NCBI GenBank assembly: GCA_038213005.1
Contig: JBBQTU010000210.1
Coordinates: 1 to 7,454, forward strand
Source of the DNA: JBBQTU01 sp038213005
GTDB taxonomy: Bacteria; Planctomycetota; Phycisphaerae; Tepidisphaerales; Tepidisphaeraceae
Reading direction: 5' to 3'
Length of the DNA stretch: 7,454 nucleotides
The notes below the pieces were generated by a model. That model saw only the letters and a list, made by a program, of their open reading frames with translations, made no database searches and was not told where the DNA came from. Both the position numbers and the translations under genes were made by a program. Shown here piece after piece: positions 1 through 7,398 of the stretch (position 1 is the first letter of the stretch; the number at the start of each line of letters is the position of its first letter).

Positions 1-1984
<1,984 letters not shown>

Positions 1985-2018
1985 GGTCTGGGATACTCTA
2001 TTCGTGGCGGGGTGGAGG

Positions 2019-2087
2019 TCAACGTTGGGGGGACGAACCGGTGATCAGAAGGGCAACCACGAACGCAAATCGAAGCGCGATTGTCAT
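2019..2087 (-). CDS. Possible small ORF, 22 codons, signal-peptide-like
   Basis: ATG at 2087-2085, TGA at 2021-2019. The peptide begins MTIALRFAFVVALLITG and ends SSPQR: one Arg, then a hydrophobic run and a small-residue end, like a truncated signal peptide or a small membrane peptide. A strong Shine-Dalgarno, GAGGAG, lies 5 nt before the ATG, better than that of any large gene here except the nucleotidyltransferase. It ends 34 bp before pheT on the same strand. It could be a small membrane peptide, a leader peptide for pheT (only two Phe codons, so not a classic Phe attenuator), or the broken 5' end of a lost secreted-protein gene. The rest of the gap 2088-2283 shows no gene I can support. 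It is too short to judge by codon use. Confidence 0.35.
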   Translation of the reverse strand: MTIALRFAFVVALLITGSSPQR

Positions 2088-2092
2088 CGTTA

Positions 2093-2098
2093 CTCCTC
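2093..2098 (-). promoter_or_regulatory. Ribosome binding site of the 22-codon small ORF
   Basis: GAGGAG on the minus strand, spaced 5 nt (TAACG) from the ATG at 2087. It is the main reason to take the tiny ORF seriously. Confidence 0.4.
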
Positions 2099-2283
2099 AG
2101 CCGATTTGGGACGATGCGGGAAGGATACCATTCCTCTGCCGCAGCACACTAGAAAGGGCGAAGAAGTCGCGGAGAAGCAGTCGCCGGTCAACTGGCCGTC
2201 GAAATCCGCAAGGCTGCTGGGCGAGGCGATGGACAGAGCCGAACTGGGAACGTCGCTGGGTTCCTGGCCTCAAGCATTTACCG

Positions 2284-4470
2284 CTATCTTCCACTGGCCG
2301 CGGGCGGACTTGTCTTTGGGGCGCCGGCCACTTCCACGTAGGTGGCAGTAACCGCGACGTTAGAAGCGGGCATGGTGAGGATGGCGGTGGTGCGACGAGG
2401 ATCATCAATCTGCACCGCGCTGGTGCCGCACACCCATCGGTCGAATGCATAACCAGGCGGTGGCATATTGGCGGTGATTGACGCCCTGGTGCCGATCACA
2501 TAGGGGCTGCTTCCCACGCCACCGTTGACGCAGAGTGAATAGGACGGTTCCTGGCTCCAGGTGTGCACGCGCATCCAGTCCACCCGAAGCTCGAAGGGGC
2601 AGTTGGCGGGATCGAGATCGCCCCCCCAGGAGCCGACCATGGCCTGATTGAGGACCATCTTCTTCGTTTCCGGGTGACGGTAGGGGTTCTCACCTTTCAC
2701 GCCCGTGCCGTTGGCGCTGTCCACGGGGTAGTGAAGCATGAGGGCGCCGTCGAGATACAGGTCGATCCTGCTGGCGTCCCATTCCATGGTCCAGACGTGA
2801 AACTCACCGGCCCAGCGCGGGCCGCCTATGGTGCTGATGCGCCGCCGATGCGATGTGAACTCGCCTTTGCCGTTGACGACATTGAAGAGGCACTTGTCGG
2901 TGTAATACTCCATCATGTCGATCTCGCCTTCCGCTGGCCACCCTGCGGCGTCGGGCCGACTCCACAGCCACCACGCCGGCCAGCTCCCGGACCGGATGTC
3001 GATCTTCGCGCGCAGTTCGTACCGGCCGTAGGTCAGGGCGACTTTGTTCTCGGTGGAAACGCTCGCGGAGGTGTACTTGTGTCCGTTCCAGTTGTCGTAG
3101 AGGCCGCGGATCACGAGGTTGCCATCCTCGATCTGCGCGTTTTCGGTGCGATTGGAATAGTATTGCGCCTCGCTGTTGCGGACGTAGCCGATTTCGCGTC
3201 CCCATATCGACGCATCGATTCCGGGCCCCTGGAACTCGTCGCCCCAGGAATACTTCCAACCGCCGGACAGTCTGTCAGCCGTGGGCGGGTTGACCGCACT
3301 GAGGGGGATGAACTGGGCGGTTGTCACCGGACTTGCCTCGCGACTGGGCGCGAACGCCTGCGCCTGGATCGTGGTCAGTGCCGTTAACGTCAGTGGATGG
3401 GAATAACGCAGGGAGGTCTCGCTTGGTGCGGTTCCGTCGGTCGTGTAGTGGATGACGCCACCAGTCGTTGCCGTGTTCATCGTCACCGTGACCGAGTCGC
3501 GGAACCAGAACTTCCCGGGCTCCAGGCTCGGCGTGATAGTGACCGGTTTTGCGGGCAGGAACCTCACGCTGTCATGCAGTGCGTACTTCGTGCGAAGGTA
3601 GGACCAGACGCGGCCCCGGCCGTCGGCGGAAAGCGCGGTGTTGAAGATGACGATCTCGGCGATGTCGCCGGTGAAACGGTCCTGCGTGCCGCCGGCGCCG
3701 ATCTGCAGTTTCTTGCCGCCGTTCATGGCCTGTGTGCTCACGAACGCGCCCAGATCCGCCGTCGAGGCAGTCTCGTTGGCCCGGACGGAGATATTCAGTT
3801 TGCAGTCCCAGGCGTTGGCCTTGCTCTTGCCTTCGGTCGACGCGTAGGTGAGGAGATAGAACTTGCGAGGTTCAATGACCAGGTCGCTGGATTCCCTGCT
3901 AGGGTAAGGCGGATCGATGGCGCTTTGGAAGTCGATCTGCGGAATGCCACATGTTGTCCCGGGCCTGCCATTCCAGGTGAAACCCAAAGCAAGGCCGGCG
4001 CTGCCGCCATCGGAGACAAGGGCCTTGCCCGGCGTGTTGACCCGGTAGCGCGGGTTATCGCTGATGTCCGGCTTGGAAACGACCTCGCTGCACGCGGCGA
4101 CCACGAAGACGGTGAATCCGTTGGCGCTCCAGTTGCTCAGCTCTTCAACGAGCGGCGATTCCTTTCCGGTGAATCTCACGACGGGCTGGCCGTTAAGCAC
4201 GTTGTCGACGACGGTGGGAGCGGCGGCGCCCGGAACAATGCTCCGCGTCCTGCCGGAGCAGTCGTTCCATGCTGTCAAAGTATGATCGCTGCTTTGGGCG
4301 ACATTGTCAGCGCGATACCAGGCCGCGAGGCCGGCCATGCCGGCGATGTCCTGCTGGCTGGCGGTCGTGGCGGGGTGCGCGGATGAGAGAGCCAGCGACA
4401 CGACGGTCACAAGGCCCGCCAACACACGCCTACACAGGGAGAACTGCTGTCTGGGGAATGGGATCATCAT
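2284..4470 (-). CDS. Secreted multidomain GH16 family glycoside hydrolase (beta-glycanase)
   Basis: Predicted exported endo-acting beta-glycanase of the laminarinase/agarase/carrageenase clan. Residue numbers count from an upstream in-frame GTG at 4497; the preferred start is ATG 4470 (residue 10) or ATG 4467 (residue 11), since AGGTG lies 3 and 6 nt before them. Order: signal peptide with RR and a hydrophobic core (about 23-46); LamG/concanavalin-like region (about 52-307, AGLAAWYRADNV to SYLRTKYAL); chitobiase-C-terminal-like module (about 317-398, IHYTTDGTAPS); GH16 domain (about 413-647) with GEIDMMEYY at 524-532, giving nucleophile E525, D527 and acid/base E530 in the beta-bulge E-x-D-x-x-E form, plus WPAWWLW before it; then a bacterial-repeat (InlB B-repeat-like) module (about 652-720, GYAFDRWVCG...ATY). 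The stop TAG is at 2286-2284. The substrate cannot be read from sequence; beta-1,3-glucan or a sulfated galactan are the usual options. It stands alone, with no SusCD, sulfatase or transporter nearby in the window. Confidence 0.93.
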   Translation of the reverse strand: MMIPFPRQQFSLCRRVLAGLVTVVSLALSSAHPATTASQQDIAGMAGLAAWYRADNVAQSSDHTLTAWNDCSGRTRSIVPGAAAPTVVDNVLNGQPVVRFTGKESPLVEELSNWSANGFTVFVVAACSEVVSKPDISDNPRYRVNTPGKALVSDGGSAGLALGFTWNGRPGTTCGIPQIDFQSAIDPPYPSRESSDLVIEPRKFYLLTYASTEGKSKANAWDCKLNISVRANETASTADLGAFVSTQAMNGGKKLQIGAGGTQDRFTGDIAEIVIFNTALSADGRGRVWSYLRTKYALHDSVRFLPAKPVTITPSLEPGKFWFRDSVTVTMNTATTGGVIHYTTDGTAPSETSLRYSHPLTLTALTTIQAQAFAPSREASPVTTAQFIPLSAVNPPTADRLSGGWKYSWGDEFQGPGIDASIWGREIGYVRNSEAQYYSNRTENAQIEDGNLVIRGLYDNWNGHKYTSASVSTENKVALTYGRYELRAKIDIRSGSWPAWWLWSRPDAAGWPAEGEIDMMEYYTDKCLFNVVNGKGEFTSHRRRISTIGGPRWAGEFHVWTMEWDASRIDLYLDGALMLHYPVDSANGTGVKGENPYRHPETKKMVLNQAMVGSWGGDLDPANCPFELRVDWMRVHTWSQEPSYSLCVNGGVGSSPYVIGTRASITANMPPPGYAFDRWVCGTSAVQIDDPRRTTAILTMPASNVAVTATYVEVAGAPKTSPPAASGR

Positions 4471-4473
4471 GCG

Positions 4474-4478
4474 CACCT
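4474..4478 (-). promoter_or_regulatory. Candidate ribosome binding site for the GH16 gene
   Basis: AGGTG on the minus strand, 3 nt before ATG 4470 and 6 nt before ATG 4467. It favours one of these ATGs over the in-frame GTG at 4497, which has no well-spaced Shine-Dalgarno. Confidence 0.45.
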
Positions 4479-4550
4479 GCTGATACGGACAGTCCACCCT
4501 CGATCAGGAAGCCCGGCGGCATCACGAGAGAGGTGTGCCAGCCGCGCAGA

Positions 4551-4565
4551 GTCAGCATCGCTGAC
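4551..4565. repeat. Perfect inverted repeat in the GH16 leader
   Basis: GTCAGC-ATC-GCTGAC: 6-bp perfect arms and a 3-nt centre. It lies between the candidate GH16 promoter (4606-4634) and the GH16 start, so it could be an RNA hairpin in the 5' leader or a dimeric repressor site just downstream of the transcription start. A second, bulged inverted repeat (GGCATCAC / GTGTGCC) lies at 4518-4539. Confidence 0.4.
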
Positions 4566-4605
4566 GACGCTGGTCTTCACCTGTAAACTTGCCTTCGTCC
4601 AACAC

Positions 4606-4634
4606 ATCATACCAGCCGGATTGATGATTGACTA
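4606..4634 (-). promoter_or_regulatory. Candidate sigma70-type promoter for the GH16 gene
   Basis: On the minus strand, a -35-like TAGTCA (4634-4629; 4 of 6 to TTGACA) and a -10 TATGAT (4611-4606; 5 of 6 to TATAAT) are separated by 17 nt. A TGG directly before the -10 makes it an extended -10. Transcription would start near 4599, giving a leader of about 130 nt. It was found by eye; whether this organism uses such a consensus is assumed. Confidence 0.45.
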
Positions 4635-4686
4635 GGAATCGACGCCGCGCGGCGGGCCGTGGCGAGGAACTGGCCGCGCTCTACAA

Positions 4687-4705
4687 ACCCGGCCTTCGGG
4701 CGGGT
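4687..4705 (+). promoter_or_regulatory. Hairpin in the waaA leader, just before the start codon
   Basis: ACCCGGCCTTCGGGCGGGT can fold as a stem of seven pairs with one G-G mismatch and a TTC loop. It ends 14 nt before the waaA ATG at 4720, where a ribosome binding site would sit; no Shine-Dalgarno is visible. It might modulate translation, or be chance in GC-rich DNA. Confidence 0.3.
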
Positions 4706-4719
4706 ACAACGTTGGGCTG

Positions 4720-6033
4720 ATGAATCTTTACGACCTGACATATGGCACAGGGATCGCGCTGACGGCGCCGGTTTGGATGGCGCGGCAGAAGTCGCGCACC
4801 AAGGTGCTGCGCGCCCTGCGGGAGCGGATGGGGCATGTGGGGACGTTGCCGAGCGAGGGGCCAGGGGTGATGATTCATGCGGTGAGCCTGGGGGAGATGA
4901 ATGCCACGCGGGAACTCGTGAAGGAGTTGTCCGCGCGCCGGCCGGAGCTGCGGTTTGTCGTCACAACCACCACCGACACGGGGTATGCGCGGGGGCAGGA
5001 GATTTATAAGAATGATGCCCGCGTGCGGCTCATACGGTTTCCGCTGGATTTCAGTTCGGCGATCCGCCGGGTGCTGGATGCGGCCCGGCCGGCGGTGGTT
5101 GTGCTGATGGAACTTGAGGTGTGGCCCAACTTCATGCGGCAGTGTGTGAGGCGGGGGATTCCGGTGATGGTGGTCAATGGGCGGATCACTGAGGGAAGTT
5201 TCCGGCGGTATCTGTGGGGCAAGTGCTTGACGCGGGCGATGTTTGCCCGGCTGTCGGCCGCCTGCGTGCAGGATCGGGCGTATGCGGAGCGATTTAAGGC
5301 GATGGGCGTGCCGGCCGACCGCATCAGTGTCACCGGGACGATGAAGTTCGACACGGCCCAGGTGGCTGACGCTCTGCCCGGGGCCGATGAGTTGGCCAGC
5401 GCGGTGGGGATCGCTCCGGGCGAGAGTTTGTGGGTGTGCGGGTCGACCGGGCCGGGCGAGGAGGCCATTGTCCTGCCGATCTATCGCGGGCTGCTGCAAA
5501 AGTTTCCCAAGTTGCGGCTGGTGATCGTGCCCCGGAAGCCCGAGCGGTTTGACGAGGTGGCGGGGCTGATCTCGGCGGCCGGGTTTGCGCTGGCGCGAAG
5601 GTCGCGGCCGGGGCAGGTCGTGCCGGGCGATTCCCCGGCGGTGGTTCTGGGCGACACGATGGGGGAACTTCGCAAGTTTTTCAGCCTGGCGACAGTGGTA
5701 TTTGTGGGGCGAACGCTGGTGGACCTTGGGGGCAAACAGCATGGCAGCGACATGATGGAGCCGGCCGGGGTGGCTAAGCCGGTGGTCGTCGGGCCGTATA
5801 CGACGAATTTTGCCGAGGTGATGAACTGCTTCCGCGAGGCCCACGCGATGGTGGAGGTCCGCTCCGGTGAGGAACTTGGCGAGGCGGTGGGGCGGCTCCT
5901 GGGCGATCCCGATGAGGGCAGGCGATTGGGTCAGGCGGCGCAGGGGGTGGTGGTTGCGGGCAAGGGGGCAACTCGGCGGCACGCTGATGTGATTATTGAG
6001 AGGCTGGCGAGTGTTGAACACGTCCCGGCTTAA
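4720..6033 (+). CDS. waaA: 3-deoxy-D-manno-octulosonic acid (Kdo) transferase, GT30
   Basis: Inner-membrane-associated glycosyltransferase that moves Kdo from CMP-Kdo onto the lipid A precursor, the first core step of LPS synthesis. The 437-aa length is typical. Visible motifs: MIHAVSLGEMNATREL (51-66), with E59 matching the catalytic base of the family's HA-S-GE motif; VTTTTDTGY (81-89); MELEVWPNFM (130-139); VTGTMKFD (204-211); VIVPRKPERFDEV (268-280), the RxPER motif; LGDTMGEL (310-317); and DLGGKQHGSDMMEPAG (335-350), the sugar-nucleotide-binding GG...EPA region. The N-terminus has a weak hydrophobic stretch (about 7-20), fitting membrane attachment. Start: the frame is open upstream to a TAG at 4633, but no ATG, GTG or TTG occurs before 4720, so this ATG is well fixed although no Shine-Dalgarno is seen. 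It is transcribed divergently from the GH16 gene. Alias kdtA. How many Kdo residues it adds cannot be told. Confidence 0.96.
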   Translation: MNLYDLTYGTGIALTAPVWMARQKSRTKVLRALRERMGHVGTLPSEGPGVMIHAVSLGEMNATRELVKELSARRPELRFVVTTTTDTGYARGQEIYKNDARVRLIRFPLDFSSAIRRVLDAARPAVVVLMELEVWPNFMRQCVRRGIPVMVVNGRITEGSFRRYLWGKCLTRAMFARLSAACVQDRAYAERFKAMGVPADRISVTGTMKFDTAQVADALPGADELASAVGIAPGESLWVCGSTGPGEEAIVLPIYRGLLQKFPKLRLVIVPRKPERFDEVAGLISAAGFALARRSRPGQVVPGDSPAVVLGDTMGELRKFFSLATVVFVGRTLVDLGGKQHGSDMMEPAGVAKPVVVGPYTTNFAEVMNCFREAHAMVEVRSGEELGEAVGRLLGDPDEGRRLGQAAQGVVVAGKGATRRHADVIIERLASVEHVPA

Positions 6034-6060
6034 AATCCGAAATCCGAAGTACGAAATACG
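6033..6060 (+). repeat. Short tandem array of 7-bp units at the waaA stop
   Basis: Four 7-bp units in a row: AAATCCG, AAATCCG, AAGTACG, AAATACG, followed by a decayed AAACAAA (6061-6067). The array begins on the last base of the waaA stop codon. AT-rich, purine-heavy composition contrasts with the GC-rich surroundings. I recall similar (G)AAATCCGAAATACGAA strings recurring between genes in planctomycete and related genomes; that recall is unverified. Confidence 0.7.
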
Positions 6061-6142
6061 AAACAAATCAGAAAGCGGAAACTCCGAACCTCAAGACCTG
6101 CCAGAGCGAGGCGTTCCCGGGGAAACCCTCTCCCTAACACTA

Positions 6143-6186
6143 CCGCGCAACTTCATAGCGCGGCCTCAAGTGGGGCGGGCCGCCCC
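6143..6186 (+). terminator. Two GC-rich hairpins downstream of waaA (possible terminator)
   Basis: CCGCGC-(9 nt)-GCGCGG at 6143-6163 is a perfect 6-bp stem; GGGGCGGGCCGCCCC at 6172-6186 is a perfect odd palindrome able to fold with a 5-bp stem and 5-nt loop. They lie 110-150 nt after the waaA stop. No T-tract follows, so a classic intrinsic terminator is not supported; they could end or stabilise the waaA transcript. Confidence 0.25.
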
Positions 6187-6349
6187 GGCCGCCCATTTGG
6201 TTGCCAACGGATCACACTTGGGGATGCTGACGGAACAAGCAAGCGATTTGTAAATCTCGCCGCCCGCAACGCTTCTCGCTCGTCTAGCCATGCCAAGAGC
6301 ATACCACGTCAAGAGTGTCACCGCTAATGTGGGATGTCACCTTTGCCTC

Positions 6350-6449
6350 GTGGCACGCCCGCCCCGGGCGCTGCCTCCCGCCCCTCTCCAAGTCGGTTCC
6401 CTTCTGCAGTGCTTCCAGGCAACCCTCGCGACCTCTACCTCCCCGAAGG
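6350..6449. repeat. 100-bp direct repeat, copy 1
   Basis: Matches 6476-6575 over 100 bp with no gaps and six substitutions (94% identity). It starts GTGGCACGCCCGCC and ends CCCCGAAGG. It contains the perfect hairpin CGCCCG-CCC-CGGGCG at 6356-6370. No transposase or target-site duplication is seen. Confidence 0.9.
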
Positions 6450-6451
6450 CT

Positions 6452-6468
6452 CCGGCCGAGGCGGCCGG
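6452..6468. repeat. Inverted repeat in the spacer between the 100-bp copies
   Basis: CCGGCC-GAGGC-GGCCGG: perfect 6-bp arms and a 5-nt loop inside the 26-bp spacer (6450-6475). Together with the hairpins in each copy it makes three hairpins in about 140 bp. Confidence 0.5.
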
Positions 6469-6475
6469 GCCACCC

Positions 6476-6575
6476 GTGGCACGCCCGCCTCGGGCGCTGC
6501 CTCCCGTCCCTCTCCAAGTCCGTTCCCTTCTGCAGTGCTTCCAGGCACCCCGCGCGACCTCTACCGCCCCGAAGG
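6476..6575. repeat. 100-bp direct repeat, copy 2
   Basis: Second copy, 126 bp after the first. Its hairpin CGCCCG-CCT-CGGGCG (6482-6496) keeps both arms; the one difference from copy 1 in this element falls in the loop. The other five differences lie outside it. Confidence 0.9.
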
Positions 6576-6614
6576 AACTCAAACAGGACGCAGTTCATAT
6601 CGCCACAGCGGGCC

Positions 6615-6797
6615 TTATGGCTTGACCGTCGTCTGGGTCAGGCTCCGCAGTTCTCCGATGAGTTCCAGCAGGCGCGGCCGATCCAAGTTGGCAGCGGTTG
6701 TCTCGGACAACTCAGAGTAGCGCAATTCGGTCAGCCATACAAGACCTTTCCCGTCGTTGCCACTTCGTTGTAGACGGTATTGAGGTGGTCCTTCCAT
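6615..6797 (-). CDS. Doubtful short ORF overlapping the nucleotidyltransferase 3' end
   Basis: A 60-codon frame from ATG 6797 to TAA 6615, overlapping the last 67 bp of the nucleotidyltransferase in another frame. Its unique part, about 38 residues, includes SELSETTAANLDRPRLLELI and ends LTQTTVKP: Leu/Glu-rich and plausibly helical. I recognise no family and see no HEPN motif (RX4-6H). An ATG that overlaps the nucleotidyltransferase stop (ATGGCTGA) opens only 8 codons in a third frame. It may be the remnant of a partner gene, or not coding. Confidence 0.25.
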   Translation of the reverse strand: MEGPPQYRLQRSGNDGKGLVWLTELRYSELSETTAANLDRPRLLELIGELRSLTQTTVKP

Positions 6798-7051
6798 TGC
6801 GAGAAGACGGCCTCGCTGGCTACCAACACGTCTACAGGGAGTCGCAAGGGACGAATCGCCCGGGTCAGGCGATTGATCTCGGCGTGCCGATCGGCCACAA
6901 ATGGCTCGATGACCATGAAATCCAAATCGCTATCCGGCCCGGCTTTGCCTTTGGCATACGATCCGAGAAGAATGACGCGCGACCCCGTCGGCGCGGTTTG
7001 CCTCAAGACCCTTGCCACTTGCTGGATGTTGGAGTCATTGTCGCTAACCAT
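6731..7051 (-). CDS. Minimal nucleotidyltransferase (MNT/MntA-type antitoxin-like)
   Basis: Small 106-aa protein of the polymerase-beta nucleotidyltransferase superfamily. GSYAKGKAGPDSDLD (30-44) fits GSX10DXD exactly: G30-S31, then metal ligands D42 and D44; the third carboxylate is D74 in PVDVLVASE (72-80). The C-terminus NEVATTGKVLYG is the usual end of this family, so it looks complete. Known relatives work as antitoxins of HEPN RNase toxins; MntA silences HepT by adding AMP to a Tyr near its active site. Normally a HEPN gene is adjacent. Here none is found: downstream is a doubtful 60-codon ORF and then repeats, and upstream (7052-7398) no gene is seen. It may be an orphan antitoxin, a remnant, or an enzyme with another target. 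The start is supported by GGAGGT 11 nt upstream. Confidence 0.88.
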   Translation of the reverse strand: MVSDNDSNIQQVARVLRQTAPTGSRVILLGSYAKGKAGPDSDLDFMVIEPFVADRHAEINRLTRAIRPLRLPVDVLVASEAVFSQWKDHLNTVYNEVATTGKVLYG

Positions 7052-7062
7052 AAGAGTATTTT

Positions 7063-7068
7063 ACCTCC
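7063..7068 (-). promoter_or_regulatory. Ribosome binding site of the nucleotidyltransferase
   Basis: Perfect GGAGGT on the minus strand, 11 nt before ATG 7051. The spacing is a little long but no other start fits better. Confidence 0.65.
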
Positions 7069-7398
7069 GAGCCGGGAGCAAACCAAGCATGGATGGCGTC
7101 ACGCTCGCATTCGACACGCTCGCATTGACTGCGGCGGGTGGTTCGCGTGCGAAGGGAACTTTGGCGGCGGAGACGCTGAGGGGGACGCGGTTAGTGGTAT
7201 TGAATGCCTTCGGTCAACGACTCCCGTCGACTACTCACCCGTAATTCATGTGCGGGCGGGGACGCCTCGCACTACTGTTCGGCGGGTTGGCGCTTGGGGT
7301 GTGGTGGTGCGAGGGGTCGCGTTTTTGGCAAGGGGCCGGATGGGCGGCCGGGGCATGGGGCGCGGCGAAGAAGAGTCTCGGGGCAGGGGCCTCAGGGA
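7069..7398. other. Intergenic region upstream of the nucleotidyltransferase
   Basis: No gene can be supported here. A plus-strand frame open from 6698 to 7441 runs antisense through the nucleotidyltransferase and has a low-complexity Arg/Gly-rich C-terminus, so it is taken as a shadow. The region holds the 12-bp direct repeat at 7100-7126 and GC-rich, G-heavy sequence from about 7250 to 7390 with no repeat or hairpin I can defend. Confidence 0.5.
7100..7126. repeat. 12-bp direct repeat upstream of the nucleotidyltransferase
   Basis: CACGCTCGCATT occurs at 7100-7111 and 7115-7126, a 15-bp period. On the minus strand it reads AATGCGAGCGTG twice, starting 49 bp before the nucleotidyltransferase ATG. 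The place suits a regulator binding site; nothing else shows that. Confidence 0.55.

Larger units (their letters stand above)
6034..6614. other. Gene-poor region between waaA and the nucleotidyltransferase locus
   Basis: I see no convincing gene in this stretch. Several frames are open across the 100-bp duplicates only because the DNA is GC-rich and the 126-bp period is a multiple of three; their translations are Arg/Gly/Pro-rich with no domain. It holds the 7-bp array, GC-rich inverted repeats (6143-6186), a small palindrome GATTTGTAAATC (6245-6256) and the two 100-bp repeats. Confidence 0.6.

Noticed and set aside
2019..2087. Classic phenylalanine attenuator leader peptide
   Set aside because: Only two separated Phe codons and no terminator/antiterminator pair that I could find between it and pheT.
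2563..4386. Two plus-strand open frames (2563-3387 and 3397-4386)
   Set aside because: Antisense to the GH16 gene, with no recognisable domain.
4681..6066. 461-codon minus-strand open frame
   Set aside because: Antisense to waaA; rich in His, Pro and Arg with no domain. The waaA motifs on the plus strand settle the question.
6172..6196. Intrinsic terminator of waaA
   Set aside because: The stem is good but no T-tract follows; kept only as a low-confidence structured region.
6350..6575. CRISPR array
   Set aside because: Only two copies, 100 bp long with a 26-bp spacer and six mismatches; no cas genes nearby.
6350..6575. Insertion sequence or MITE
   Set aside because: No terminal inverted repeats, target-site duplication or transposase could be seen around the pair.
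6284..6598. 104-codon minus-strand frame with an internal 42-residue repeat
   Set aside because: It is open because the duplication period is a multiple of three and the DNA is GC-rich; several other frames are open too, and there is no ribosome binding site or domain.
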